This document shows, piece by piece, positions 34,081 through 43,310 of a DNA stretch of 64,000 nucleotides; positions within the stretch are counted from its first letter, which is position 1; each line of letters begins with the position of its first letter. The translations under genes and the position numbers were made by a program. This DNA is from Acidobacteriota bacterium. GTDB lineage: Bacteria > Acidobacteriota > Terriglobia > Terriglobales > SCQP01. Under the pieces are notes generated by a model. The model saw nothing but the letters and a program-made list of their open reading frames with translations. It was not told where the DNA came from and did no database searches. The stretch lies in assembly GCA_021818955.1 (NCBI GenBank), contig JAKASR010000015.1:1-64000 (forward strand), given 5' to 3'.

Positions 34081-35253
34081 TCAGGCTTCAGCCAGGCCGA
34101 CCTGGACCAGGACTTTCCCGCCCTGGCGGGTGCGCGCCTGCGCCAGCGCGCCGCCAAAATCGCCGAGGCGGAAGCGATGGGTGATCATGCGGGTAGGGTC
34201 GAGCAGGCCGGCGGCGATCATGCGGATGACATTGGGATAAGTTCCATAGCCGGTATTGCCCATGGCGCCGATCAGGTTGGCTTTCTTGACCTGGTAATTT
34301 TCCAGAAACAGCGGCGGACGCATTTTATCGCGACCGATAATCACGATTTGGCCGCCGTTGGCGAGGCTCAGTTCCATTTGCCGCAGGCTGCGGCTGAAAT
34401 CGCCGGCTGCTTCCACCTGGAGGTCGGCGCCGGCGCCGCCGGTTTCCCGCAGCACCACCTGATGCGGCGCTTCGTCTTCGACCGGAAAAGCGGCATGCGC
34501 GCCATAGGCCAGCGCCAGTTCACGGCGGGCGGGCTGATGCTCGAACGCCAGGATGCGGGCGGCGCCGGCCGAGCGCAGCAGGGCGAGGGTGGCCAGGCCG
34601 ATCGCGCCCGCGCCATACACTACGGCATAAGCGCCGGGCTTGATCCGCGCGGCGCACTCAAACAAGCCGTTATAGGCGACGGTAAAGGGTTCAATGACCG
34701 CGCCGGCTTCGAGAACGCGCTTGCGGTCATGGCCATAGCGGGGAAGCAGGGAATTGATTTTCCAGCAATTGGCCTCCGGCACCCGCAGCAGTTCGGCCAT
34801 ACCGCCGTTCATGGTGAAGCCGACGTCTTCCAGGTCTTCGCATTGATTGGGAAAACCGCGCCGGCACGATTCGCAGCGGCCGCAGACGACCATATCGTCC
34901 AGGCAAACCAGGTCGCCCGGGCGCAGATGCTTGACCTGAGCGCCGACGGCGGCAATTTCTCCGGAAACTTCATGGCCGGGAACGCTAGGAAAGCGGGCCA
35001 TGCCGGGATATTGCATATAGCCCTCGGCATCGGTTTCAAAAAAGTGCAGATCGGAGCCGCACAGTCCGGCCGCGGCGACTTTCACCAGCACATCGGTGGG
35101 GCCGCAAACGGGGGAGTCGAGCTGGCGCAATTCAAAGCGGGGATGGCGCCAGACGCTGGAGCTAAGGCGCGCCATGCGGGTGCGCTCTTCTTCCGGGCTG
35201 AGGGCATAATCGGGACGCGGAGACCAATCCGCCAAAATGACAGCAGCTTGCAT
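34081..35253 (-). CDS. Zinc-dependent dehydrogenase, scyllo-inosose 3-dehydrogenase-like
   Basis: A 390-residue medium-chain dehydrogenase. Catalytic zinc ligands are in AAGLCGSDLHFFETD and PGHEVSGE; the structural zinc loop has CGRCESCRRGFPNQC (four cysteines). The NAD site is YGAGAIGLATLA. The N-terminal extension LADWSPRPDYALSPEE and the SSVWRHPRFELRQLDSP and DAEGYMQYPGMARFPSVPGH segments recall the scyllo-inosose 3-dehydrogenase of Thermotoga as I remember it, so oxidation of an inositol-derived or related polyol is likely. No other inositol genes are adjacent. Last gene of a five-gene minus-strand run. Confidence 0.82.
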   Translation of the reverse strand: MQAAVILADWSPRPDYALSPEEERTRMARLSSSVWRHPRFELRQLDSPVCGPTDVLVKVAAAGLCGSDLHFFETDAEGYMQYPGMARFPSVPGHEVSGEIAAVGAQVKHLRPGDLVCLDDMVVCGRCESCRRGFPNQCEDLEDVGFTMNGGMAELLRVPEANCWKINSLLPRYGHDRKRVLEAGAVIEPFTVAYNGLFECAARIKPGAYAVVYGAGAIGLATLALLRSAGAARILAFEHQPARRELALAYGAHAAFPVEDEAPHQVVLRETGGAGADLQVEAAGDFSRSLRQMELSLANGGQIVIIGRDKMRPPLFLENYQVKKANLIGAMGNTGYGTYPNVIRMIAAGLLDPTRMITHRFRLGDFGGALAQARTRQGGKVLVQVGLAEA

Positions 35254-35310
35254 GCGAATTCCTTATGAAAAAAGCCGGGGCGGGGTTCGTCCCCGGGTCA
35301 GGGCGCGCGT

Positions 35311-36540
35311 TCAGGAGCGCGGCGCCGGGGCGGGCGCTTCCGGCGGAGCGGGAGCGCCGAGGCGCCGCAGCCGTTCGACGGCGGCATTCAGGGTAGCGTC
35401 TTGCTTGGGAAAACAGAAGCGGATCTGGGTGCGGCCCAGCCGCGGGTCATGATAAAAGCTGGAGCCGGGCACGCCGGCGACGCCGATTTCGCGCACCAGG
35501 CGGCGGGCGAAGGCTTCATCGGTTTCTTCCGCGCTGGAAAGGAAAGGTTCGATGCCGGCGAGAACGTAGTAGGCGCCCTCGGGCCACTGGCAACGGAAGC
35601 CGGCAGCCTGCAGCGGCGGGACCAGCCAGCGGCGGCGCAATTCATATTCCGCGGAAAGATTCCGACAGTAATCGTCGCCGTGATTGATGGCATGCGCGGC
35701 GCCGATCTGCAACGGGGCGGGCGCGCCCACGGTGAGGAAATCGTGCACTTTGCGGATGCCATTGGCGAGCGCCGCGGGCGCCAGCGCCCAGCCAATCCGC
35801 CAGCCGGTGACGCTGAACGTCTTGGAGACGCCGCTAATGGTGATCGTCCGTTCCGCCATGCCGTCGAGGGTGGCCAGGGGAATATGCTGGCGCCCGTCGT
35901 AGAGGATATGCTCGTAAATCTCATCGGTGATCGCCAACACGTCCCAGCGAACACAGAGATCGCGGATGATCTCCAGCTCCGAGCGGGTGAACACTTTGCC
36001 GGTGGGATTGTTGGGGGTGTTGATGATGATGGCGCGGGTACGCTCATTGAAAGCGGCGGCGAGCTCTTGCGGATCGAAGTTCCAGCCGGCGGGGCCGCCG
36101 CGCAAGGGCACGAAACGGGGATGGGCGCCGCTCAGAATCGAGTCGGGGCCATAATTTTCGTAAAACGGCTCGAAGATGACGGTTTCATCGCCGGGGTTGA
36201 GCAGGGCGATCAAGGTGGAAATCATCGCCTCGGTGGCGCCGCAACAGACGGTCACGTGGCGATCGGGATCAATCGGCATGCGATAAAAACGCCGGTATTT
36301 TTCCGCAATCGCCTGGCGCAGGGCGGGATCGCCCCAGGTGACGGAATACTGGTTGACCTCGTCGCGAATGGCCTGAATGGCGGCTTCTTTAATGAAGGCG
36401 GGAGCGGCGAAATCGGGGAAGCCCTGGGCCAGGTTGATGGCGTCGTATTCCATCGCCAGCCGGGTCATTTCGCGGATAACGCTTTCAGTAAAATTTTCGA
36501 CGCGATGAGAAACGCCGCGGGTCAGGATGGCTGAGGGCAC
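35311..36540 (-). CDS. PLP-dependent aminotransferase class I/II
   Basis: A 409-residue fold-type I aminotransferase. It has INLAQGFPDFAAP, the NTPNNPTGKVF loop, ITDEIYEHI, and the Schiff-base lysine in SGVSKTFSVTGWRIGW, with the substrate arginine in GRTQIRFCFPK. These features are those of kynurenine/glutamine or methionine-type aminotransferases; the amino donor is not known. The start is GTG at 36540, backed by AAGGAG. The C-terminus is Pro/Ala-rich and dispensable-looking. It is 36 bp after the MBL gene. Confidence 0.92.
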   Translation of the reverse strand: MPSAILTRGVSHRVENFTESVIREMTRLAMEYDAINLAQGFPDFAAPAFIKEAAIQAIRDEVNQYSVTWGDPALRQAIAEKYRRFYRMPIDPDRHVTVCCGATEAMISTLIALLNPGDETVIFEPFYENYGPDSILSGAHPRFVPLRGGPAGWNFDPQELAAAFNERTRAIIINTPNNPTGKVFTRSELEIIRDLCVRWDVLAITDEIYEHILYDGRQHIPLATLDGMAERTITISGVSKTFSVTGWRIGWALAPAALANGIRKVHDFLTVGAPAPLQIGAAHAINHGDDYCRNLSAEYELRRRWLVPPLQAAGFRCQWPEGAYYVLAGIEPFLSSAEETDEAFARRLVREIGVAGVPGSSFYHDPRLGRTQIRFCFPKQDATLNAAVERLRRLGAPAPPEAPAPAPRS

Positions 36541-36576
36541 GATACCAAGCTCCTTCCGGCTGCCGCCGAAATAAAT

Positions 36577-37416
36577 TCAAAAGCGATCGACGACGCCGGC
36601 ACTGCCGGCGGTCAGGCAATCGGCGGTTTCCAGTTCGCCCGCCTCGCCGGTCTGCGAAAAGGGATCATCATGGCCGGGAATCACGACGCCTTCAAACCGC
36701 TGCAGGCGTTTCCGGCTGCGCGCCGCCAGGCGATGGTTCCAGGGGGGCATGTCCTGTTGTGGATTATTGGCGGTATCGTCGGCGAAGGGACGGGCGTCGC
36801 CGGCCAGCAGATAGTCGCCGTCGCGCGCCGCCACCAGCAACGAGATATGGCCGGGAGTATGGCCGGGCGTGGCCAGCAGGCGAAGCCCGGGAAAGGGAAG
36901 CGGGTTTTCTTCCAGCCAGCAATAGCGCTCGCGCGGTCCCAGGACGCTGGGGTCCCACATCCAGCGCAACAGTTGGAGCAGGCGAGCCTGGTCCATGCGG
37001 TCGAATTCTTCATCCGTAGCTTCGGGGTAAAACTGGCGGAAAATTTCGCGCCGGGTTTCGCCGCCGCAGACGCTCTCATAGATGCTGACGGCCCAATCCA
37101 AATCGCGCCGGGAGCCGTAAATGGTCGCCTGCGGGAAGAGGAAGTTGCAGCCGCAATGATCGAGATGGAAGTGGGTATTGATGACGGCGGTCACGGCTTG
37201 CGGGGACACGCCGGCGGCGGCGAGGCCATCGAGCAGCAGCGTATCGTGCTGGGGAAAACCGCTATCCACGACGATGTGTTCGCGTCCGCGCGAGAGCAGC
37301 ACCGAGCAGGCCTGCAGCGGCAAGCCCGGCATGAGGATGCGCAGATGCCAGCGGGCGCGGGCGGCGGCGGCGCGCTGGGCCGAACGCCGGCGGGGTTGTG
37401 CGCGCAGGGTGCTCAT
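36577..37416 (-). CDS. MBL-fold metallo-hydrolase
   Basis: A 279-residue metallo-beta-lactamase-fold enzyme. The metal site is THFHLDHCG (HxHxDH) with later ATPGHTPGHISLL, LAGDARPF and PGHDDP supplying the other ligands. The layout resembles the N-acyl-homoserine-lactonase-like group of the fold, but that does not prove lactonase activity. The ATG overlaps the histidine kinase stop (ATGA), so it is translationally coupled to the two-component system. Confidence 0.85.
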   Translation of the reverse strand: MSTLRAQPRRRSAQRAAAARARWHLRILMPGLPLQACSVLLSRGREHIVVDSGFPQHDTLLLDGLAAAGVSPQAVTAVINTHFHLDHCGCNFLFPQATIYGSRRDLDWAVSIYESVCGGETRREIFRQFYPEATDEEFDRMDQARLLQLLRWMWDPSVLGPRERYCWLEENPLPFPGLRLLATPGHTPGHISLLVAARDGDYLLAGDARPFADDTANNPQQDMPPWNHRLAARSRKRLQRFEGVVIPGHDDPFSQTGEAGELETADCLTAGSAGVVDRF

Positions 37417-38873
37417 GCGGCCCCCGCCAGCGGCAGCCGCACCAGAAAGCTGCTGCCCTGGCCGGGCAGACTACTGACTTCCACTGAGCCGCCGTGGATT
37501 TCCGCCACCCATTTCACGATCGGCAGCCCCAGGCCGCAGCCGTCCGCCCGGCCGTCGCGGGTGCGCGATTTATCGGCGCGGTAGAAGCGCTCGAAGATGT
37601 GCGGCAGGTCTTCCTGGCTGATGCCGATGCCGCTGTCGCGCACCTGCACCTGGGCGGCGCTGTGCCGCCGCTCGACGCGCACTTCGACCCAGCCGCCGGC
37701 GGGAGTGTACTTCAGGGCATTGTCAATCAAGTTGAGCACCATTTGGCGCAGGCGCAAGCTGTCGGCCCGCACCGGGGTGGGGGCCGAGGTGAAGGTGCGC
37801 AGTTGCAACTCGCGCGCGGAGGCGACGATTTGCATCTGTTCGACCAAATCGCGCACCAACTCGTTGAGATCGATCAGCTCCAGGCGGGGTTGAACTTCGC
37901 CCGCGTCCGCCTGGGCCAGCACCAGCAGATTGCGGATCATGCGGTTCAGGCGATCGATTTCCTCCAGATTGCTTTCCAGCACCCGGCGGTATTCGGCCAT
38001 CGAGGGCTGGCTGACCAGGGCCAGCTCGGTTTCGCCCTGCATGGCCTGCAGCGGCGTGCGCAGCTCGTGGCTGACATTGGCGGAAAACTCGCGCATGCGC
38101 TGGAAGGATTCTTCCAGCCGGGCAAACATGGCATTGAACGTCTCCGCCAGCTCGTCCAGTTCATCGCCGCGGCCGCGGGTAGGCAGCCGCCGGCCGAGGT
38201 TGGTGGCGGTGATGGACTGGGCGGCATGGGTCATGTCGGCGACCGGTTTCAGCGTGCGCGCCGCCATGACCGAGCCCCCCGCGGCACTGAGCACGATGGT
38301 GACCGGCAGCAGCATGAGCAGCACCCAGAGAAAGGTGTCGAGCGCGTCATTAATGGGCTTCAGCCGGGTGCCGATCTGCAGCAGATAGGGGTGCCCCTGG
38401 GGGCCGTAAATGATCGCGTTGGCGAAGCGAATTTCTTCCGAGCGCGGCGCGCCCCAGCTATAAAAATTGGGGCGCTCCACCAGGATGTGCTTGAGCTGGC
38501 TAGGGCGCAGCGAGAAACCCAGCATGCTCAGCACCGGCGACTGCTTGATCAACTGCCCCTGGGCGTCGGAAACCTGGGCCAGGCGAAAAATGGTGTTGAG
38601 CGAATTGATCTGTTCGGCGCTGGCGCGGGCGGAATTCAGCGCCAGTTGCGGCTTGTGATGCAGAATCTGGACGTACTGTTTGACCCGGTTGGCTTCGTCC
38701 TGCAGTTCATTATCGATGTTCCAGTAAATGATCCAGTGCAGGATGCCGAACAACAGTCCGGCGGCGATGAGCAGGATGATGCTGAACAGCAGCGTGTATT
38801 GGAAGGTGAGTTGGCCGCGCATGGTCGCCGGTTTCCAGTGCGGCCATCGCCACCAACGCCGGCGCCCGCTCAC
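37413..38873 (-). CDS. Membrane sensor histidine kinase
   Basis: A 486-residue kinase of the EnvZ/CusS type. Two membrane helices (about residues 25-50 and 180-205) flank a periplasmic sensor. HAMP follows, then the H-box SANVSHELRTPL with phosphorylated His269, the N-box QMVLNLIDNALKYTP, and DSGIGISQED and GCGLGLPIVK. It pairs with the response regulator whose stop it overlaps (GTGA). The stimulus is unknown. Confidence 0.93.
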   Translation of the reverse strand: MSGRRRWWRWPHWKPATMRGQLTFQYTLLFSIILLIAAGLLFGILHWIIYWNIDNELQDEANRVKQYVQILHHKPQLALNSARASAEQINSLNTIFRLAQVSDAQGQLIKQSPVLSMLGFSLRPSQLKHILVERPNFYSWGAPRSEEIRFANAIIYGPQGHPYLLQIGTRLKPINDALDTFLWVLLMLLPVTIVLSAAGGSVMAARTLKPVADMTHAAQSITATNLGRRLPTRGRGDELDELAETFNAMFARLEESFQRMREFSANVSHELRTPLQAMQGETELALVSQPSMAEYRRVLESNLEEIDRLNRMIRNLLVLAQADAGEVQPRLELIDLNELVRDLVEQMQIVASARELQLRTFTSAPTPVRADSLRLRQMVLNLIDNALKYTPAGGWVEVRVERRHSAAQVQVRDSGIGISQEDLPHIFERFYRADKSRTRDGRADGCGLGLPIVKWVAEIHGGSVEVSSLPGQGSSFLVRLPLAGAA

Positions 38874-39550
38874 TGCACCACCTCGTGTTTCAGCATGTAG
38901 CCGACGCCGCGCACGCTCTGGATCAGCTTCGGGTCGCGATCCTTGTCGATTTTATTGCGCAAGTAACTGATATAGACGTCAATGACGTTGGTGAAGCTGT
39001 CGAAACTGGCGTCCCAGACATGCTCGGCAATCATGGTGCGCGTGACCACCTGATTGGCGTTGCGCATCAGGTATTCCAGCAGCATGAATTCCTTATTGGA
39101 AAGCTCCAGCTCATGCTCGCCGCGCCAGGCGCGATGTTTGGCGGGATCGAGCACCAGGTCGGCGACCCGCAACTGCAGGTTCAGCTCGCGCCATTCGCGG
39201 CGCAACAGCGCGCGCACCCGCGCCTTCAACTCGGCGAAGGCAAAGGGCTTGATGAGGTAATCGTCGCTGCCGATTTCCAAGCCGCGCACCCGGTCTTCGA
39301 CCGTGGTTTTAGCGGTCAAAATCAGAATCGGGACATTGGGGTTTTTCTTGCGCACGGTGGCAAGCACGGACAGCCCCGGCACTTTGGGCAGCATCAGATC
39401 GAGAATAATCAGGTCATACTCGCCAGCCTCGGCCAGGTACAAGGCTTCTTCGCCGTCGGAGGCCAGATCCACGGCAAAGTGATCCTGCTGCAGCCCTTTT
39501 TTGATGAATTGGGCCACCTTAAACTCGTCTTCCACCAACAGGATACGCAT
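38870..39550 (-). CDS. OmpR/PhoB-family response regulator
   Basis: A 226-residue regulator. The receiver domain MRILLVEDEF has the acidic pair at residues 7-9, phospho-acceptor Asp51 in LIILDLMLP, and Lys in ILTAKTT. The C-terminal winged helix binds DNA (LELSNKEFMLLEYLMRNANQ, VIDVYISYLRNKID). The start at 39550 is the true receiver N-terminus; a longer frame is rejected. First gene of the run that continues to the kinase, MBL hydrolase, aminotransferase and dehydrogenase. Confidence 0.95.
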   Translation of the reverse strand: MRILLVEDEFKVAQFIKKGLQQDHFAVDLASDGEEALYLAEAGEYDLIILDLMLPKVPGLSVLATVRKKNPNVPILILTAKTTVEDRVRGLEIGSDDYLIKPFAFAELKARVRALLRREWRELNLQLRVADLVLDPAKHRAWRGEHELELSNKEFMLLEYLMRNANQVVTRTMIAEHVWDASFDSFTNVIDVYISYLRNKIDKDRDPKLIQSVRGVGYMLKHEVVQ

Positions 39551-39685
39551 ACTGCACTGGCTCCGCCGGCATGCACCACCGCAATTGTAGTCTGCGGTGC
39601 GCGGGTTAAAATCCAATTAAGCGCAGATTAAAAAATTTTCATTCTTGCCGCTAGGCGGAGGGGCCGGATCATGCCCAGCACCTAT

Positions 39686-39691
39686 TATAAT
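39686..39691 (+). promoter_or_regulatory. Perfect TATAAT hexamer in the divergent gap
   Basis: TATAAT in the gap between the response regulator and TPR genes, oriented toward the TPR gene. No -35 match at the proper distance. Confidence 0.3.
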
Positions 39692-39824
39692 TAAGGTTTG
39701 GCCGAATTCACCGGCGATCCGGGAGGGCAGGCCCGTCCCTTCCGCTGGAAGCGCGCCAGTGCGGCGAGGGCTCGATGGGGAAGGACGCTGCCAAGGCGCA
39801 AGAGCGCGGAATTAATAGCGGACC

Positions 39825-40871
39825 ATGCCGGTGCGACGTCAACCGATTCATCCTGCGAGAATTAACGGCGGCGCCGCCGCAACGGCCCGGCGCCGCTCAA
39901 GCAGCGGGCTGGGGCTGGCGGTATTTTTGCTGGCGGCGGTGGGAGCAGCCGCGTCCGCGCCCAAGCCGGCGCCGCTGGCCCAGGCGCGGCAATGGGTGGA
40001 GTGGGGCGATTGGAGCCAGGCTCGCGAGCTGCTTGCCCGCGCCCTGCGCGCGACCCCCAACAATCCGCAACTGCTGGCCTATGATGCCCACGTTCTAATC
40101 GCCTTTGGACAGGATAAACAGGCAATCTCGCTCACCCGCAAGGCGCTGAAAGTCGATCCGCAGTGCGGCACCTGCCATCTTTTTCTGGCCGAAGCCCTGG
40201 GCAAAAAAGCCAAAGGCTATAGCCGTTTTCGCGCTTTATTCGAATTGCGGCACATTCGCAAACACCTGCTACGCGCGCTGGCGCTGTCGCCGGGCAATCC
40301 GGACGTGTATTGGGGTTTTATCAACTATTATCTGCAGGTGCCGCCTTCGGTTGGCGGCGGGGTGCCCAAAGCCTTCGCCTATGTCGGCCGACTCGCCCAT
40401 TACGACGCGGTGGATGGCGCGATCGCGCTGGGCGAGGTGGAAATCGCCGCCGGACATCCCCAGCAGGCGCTCGCGGCGTATCGCAAGGTGGCGGCCGAGC
40501 ATGCCCGCGATCCGCGCGCGTTGTTTGTTTTAGGGGAGGCGCTGTTTCGTCAAGGCGAATTCGCCGCCGCCGAGCCGTGGCTGAAACGCGCCCACCGCAT
40601 GGCGCCGAAATCGGCGTTTTATACCGGCTACGAAGCCGCGGCGCTGGTTCACCTGAACCAGCAAACGCGCGCCTGGCAGATGCTGCGCGCCTTCGACGCG
40701 CGTCCGGGCCTCAGCCGCCTTCCCGATTTCATGGTTGCGCAGGCGCTGAAACTCGTGGGCCAGAATTTTCCCTGGGCGCGGCAATTGCTGGAAAGCTATC
40801 TCGCCGCGCCGCGCGAGCCCAATCAGCCCACGCACCAGGCCGCGCGCACTTTATTGGCCTCGCTCGGCTAA
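39825..40871 (+). CDS. Exported TPR-repeat protein
   Basis: A 348-residue protein with an N-terminal basic leader and hydrophobic stretch (SSGLGLAVFLLAAVGAAAS), so membrane-anchored or periplasmic. Repeated helical pairs of TPR type start near residue 50 (ARQWVEWGDWSQARELLARA, then AHVLIAFGQDKQAISLTRKA, and HPQQALAAYRKVAAEHARDP). The segment LGKKAKGYSRFRALFELRHI and later GVPKAFAYVGRL recall TPR proteins that are partners of peptidase or polysaccharide systems. No specific function can be assigned. Confidence 0.75.
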   Translation: MPVRRQPIHPARINGGAAATARRRSSSGLGLAVFLLAAVGAAASAPKPAPLAQARQWVEWGDWSQARELLARALRATPNNPQLLAYDAHVLIAFGQDKQAISLTRKALKVDPQCGTCHLFLAEALGKKAKGYSRFRALFELRHIRKHLLRALALSPGNPDVYWGFINYYLQVPPSVGGGVPKAFAYVGRLAHYDAVDGAIALGEVEIAAGHPQQALAAYRKVAAEHARDPRALFVLGEALFRQGEFAAAEPWLKRAHRMAPKSAFYTGYEAAALVHLNQQTRAWQMLRAFDARPGLSRLPDFMVAQALKLVGQNFPWARQLLESYLAAPREPNQPTHQAARTLLASLG

Positions 40872-40919
40872 GCCCCGGCGGCCGCGGCTTTGCCCGTCCT
40901 ATACTGGGCCTTGATTGCG

Positions 40920-41975
40920 ATGCAGTTGGAAAAGCAAGCCCTGCCGTTTTGCGTGCAGCCGCGCTTTGTGCCGCGGCTTTGGGGCGTGCGCGAGCTGGGC
41001 GAGATCTATCGCGGCCGGAAGCAGGAAGCGGAACCGATTGGCGAAACCTGGCTGACGGCCAACGACTGTGCCGCCGGAGCGGAAGGCGAAAGCCTGCAAC
41101 AGGTTTTAAGCCGCGATCGCGACCAGTTGATGGGGCTGCCGCGCTATGCCGGAGATGATTTCCCCGTGCTGGTGAAATTTCTATTTCCCGCCGACCGGCT
41201 CTCGGTGCAGGTCCATCCCGGCGACGACTATGCCGGCCGCCATGGGCTGGGGCGGGGCAAAACGGAGATGTGGCACGTGCTGGCGGCGCAGCCCGGGGCG
41301 CGGCTGGGCGTCAATCTGCGTCCCGAGGTGAAGATGGCGGAGTTCGCCGCCGCGTGCCGCGCCGGACGCGGGGCGGAATGCCTGGAATGGCAAAGCGCCC
41401 GGGCGGGCGACACGTTTTATATTCCCGCCGGCACCATTCATGCCATCGGGCCGGGACTGGTGATCTGCGAGATACAGCAGCAGTCGGACAATACCTTTCG
41501 GCTCGATGATTATGGCCGCCTGGGCGCGGATGGCCGTCCACGGCAACTGCACTGGGAGCACGGTTTCGCGGTGGCGCGTCCGCATGCGGGCGGAGGCAAG
41601 CTCAACCGCGATGCCCAGGCTGAAGGGCTGCTGGTCAATTGCCGGTATTTCCGGGTGGAAAAATACCGGCTGGAAAACACGAGCCAGCCGCTCGCGCCGG
41701 GGAAAATGCATGTGCTGGCGGCGCTCACCGAGGGATTACGGCTGGAAAAGGCCAGCCGCTCAGCAATCGCCTCCGACTCGCCGGGCCGGAGCAAAACCGT
41801 CTCCATGAGCGCGGGAAAGCCGGAGGCGGCAATGGAGAGCCACGTCTCGCCGCTGGGATTAACGCGCGGCAGTTGCGCGGTGCTGCCGGCCGGCTCGGCC
41901 GCGGGTTGGGAACTGGCCGGCCGCGGCCTCTGCCTCTGCCTGGATGTGACCTTGCCGGCCAACTTGGAAGGGTAG
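40920..41975 (+). CDS. manA: Mannose-6-phosphate isomerase, class I
   Basis: A 351-residue cupin-type isomerase interconverting mannose-6-phosphate and fructose-6-phosphate, feeding GDP-sugar synthesis. Zinc ligands are visible as VQVHPGDDYA, KTEMWHVL and PAGTIHAIG; QQQSDNTFRLDDYGR is diagnostic. A low-complexity insert of about 35 residues (RSAIASDSPGRSKTVSM and onward) lies near the end and is not part of the usual fold. TATACT at 40900-40905 lies just ahead. The reading frame continues past the stop into an integrase-like remnant. Confidence 0.9.
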   Translation: MQLEKQALPFCVQPRFVPRLWGVRELGEIYRGRKQEAEPIGETWLTANDCAAGAEGESLQQVLSRDRDQLMGLPRYAGDDFPVLVKFLFPADRLSVQVHPGDDYAGRHGLGRGKTEMWHVLAAQPGARLGVNLRPEVKMAEFAAACRAGRGAECLEWQSARAGDTFYIPAGTIHAIGPGLVICEIQQQSDNTFRLDDYGRLGADGRPRQLHWEHGFAVARPHAGGGKLNRDAQAEGLLVNCRYFRVEKYRLENTSQPLAPGKMHVLAALTEGLRLEKASRSAIASDSPGRSKTVSMSAGKPEAAMESHVSPLGLTRGSCAVLPAGSAAGWELAGRGLCLCLDVTLPANLEG

Positions 41976-42107
41976 ATTCGAGAGCGTGCCGTACGGCTTG
42001 CAGGAATTGAGGATTTCACCCGGCATTGCCTGCGCCACACCTTTGCAAGCCGGCTTATCATGAAAGGGGTGGACATTCGAACCGCTGCCGAACTTCCGGG
42101 GCAATGA
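41976..42107 (+). pseudogene. Decayed tyrosine-recombinase (integrase) fragment
   Basis: Directly after the manA stop, in the same frame, the sequence reads RERAVRLAGIEDFTR and HCLRHTFASRLIMKG, then VDIRTAAELPGQ and a stop. LRHTFASRL contains the conserved Arg and His (HxLRHTFAS) of phage-type integrases, and AELPGQ replaces the usual AELLGH. The rest of the gene is missing. A further out-of-frame stretch (STGMSAVKKEKL) may be the eroded C-terminus. It ends about 66 bp before a tRNA gene, a usual integration site. Confidence 0.75.
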
Positions 42108-42173
42108 TTTTAAGCGTTCCACGGGAATGAGTGCAGTCAAGAAAGAAAAGTTAATATAGAGTTCACCGCGCGT

Positions 42174-42250
42174 GGCGCCATCGTCTAGCGGCCCAGGACG
42201 TCGCCCTCTCAAGGCGAAGATCGCGGGTTCGAATCCCGCTGGCGCTACCA
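42174..42250 (+). tRNA. tRNA-Glu (anticodon CUC)
   Basis: A 77-nt cloverleaf with encoded CCA. Acceptor arms GGCGCCA and TGGCGCT, D-arm TCTAGCGGCCCAGGA, anticodon stem TCGCC/GGCGA around loop CTCTCAA (anticodon CTC, reads GAG), TTCGAAT T-loop between GCGGG and CCCGC. First acceptor pair is G-U. Confidence 0.95.
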
Positions 42251-42417
42251 GATTCCACGCGAGTTCCGTGCCGCCCTGGCGCTGGTTGCAGGCTCCCGGG
42301 TTTCCAGGGACACGACTCAAGCCGGAGGAGCCTACCGGCAATCCGCGCCCAGTTGCGTGATTTCAGCCGTGACCTGCGGCATTTCACCCACATGAATGCA
42401 TGCGGCCGCAGTCGATT

Positions 42418-43188
42418 TCAGGTGCCTTTGAGGGCTTCCAGATCGCGAGGCTTCATCAACAGGAAACCATTGCCGCGGCGCCGCAAAATACCCTGCCGGC
42501 GGAGATCGGAGAAGATGCGGCTGACGGTTTCGCGCGTGGTGCCGATGCTCTCGGCAATATCTTCCTGCGTGACCGGGAAGGAGATCAGGGTTCCTTGCGA
42601 GCTCTCCTTGCCGTGTTCGGCGGCGCGGTTCAACAGCAGTTCGGCCAGCCGCGATACGACATGCCGATGCAGCGCCAGCATGCGGGTATGTTCCCAGGCT
42701 TTCTGCAGTTGCACCGCCAGGGCTTCAATCACCACGCGATAGCTATCGGGTTGTTCGGCCAGAAATTTCAGGAATTGGACGCGGGGAATAAAAGTGATCT
42801 GGCTGGGCAGCAGGGTTTCGGCGCTGACCGGGTAGGGGCTGCCGGTTAAGCTGCTGCTGATGCCCAGCACTTCGCCCGTGCCCACGCGCCGCAATATAAC
42901 GGTTCCGCCCTGCTGGGAATGGGCAAAAGTCTTAATCTCGCCCGAGCAGACGACATAAATACCGCGCGTGGCTTCGCCTTCGAAAAACAGCACCACGCCC
43001 CGTGGATACCAGGCGATCTGGCGAATTTCCTGCAGTCTGGCCATTTCCTTTTTTTCGAAACGGCCAAGAAAGCAGGTCTGCGCGCGGGGGCAAGAACTGC
43101 ACATCGGAATCGGAATCTGGCTGGCGGGCCAAGTGCCGGCATGATCATTCCCGGAGGCTGCCAACCGGCTGGAGATTTTAGGTTCCAT
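42418..43188 (-). CDS. Crp/Fnr-family regulator with FNR-like cysteine cluster
   Basis: A 256-residue regulator. The N-terminus has Cys30, Cys33 and Cys39 (CSSCPRAQTC), the same C-x2-C-x5-C spacing as Escherichia coli FNR, and a fourth cysteine at 81 (VVCSGEIKTF), at a different place than in FNR. A cyclic-nucleotide-type beta-roll and long dimer helix follow. The recognition helix TTRETVSRIF has the E-xx-SR pattern of FNR, predicting TTGAT-like half sites. It may sense oxygen, NO or redox state through an iron-sulfur cluster. Start at 43188 is backed by AAGGGA. Palindromes upstream may be its own sites. Confidence 0.88.
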   Translation of the reverse strand: MEPKISSRLAASGNDHAGTWPASQIPIPMCSSCPRAQTCFLGRFEKKEMARLQEIRQIAWYPRGVVLFFEGEATRGIYVVCSGEIKTFAHSQQGGTVILRRVGTGEVLGISSSLTGSPYPVSAETLLPSQITFIPRVQFLKFLAEQPDSYRVVIEALAVQLQKAWEHTRMLALHRHVVSRLAELLLNRAAEHGKESSQGTLISFPVTQEDIAESIGTTRETVSRIFSDLRRQGILRRRGNGFLLMKPRDLEALKGT

Positions 43189-43310
43189 GACGCGTCCCTT
43201 TTTGCGCTTGGCCGTTCGGATGGTAAGTCCGCGCCGGCTATGGTGCCGCTGCTGATGGTCATGCATATATCCAGCCATTCCCGGTGAAATTAATGGTCCA
43301 GTTAACCAAC

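Noticed and set aside
42251-42417. Repeated tRNA 3' end as an att site after tRNA-Glu
   Set aside because: No copy of the tRNA 3' segment was found by eye in the window, so only the integrase remnant supports an integration event.
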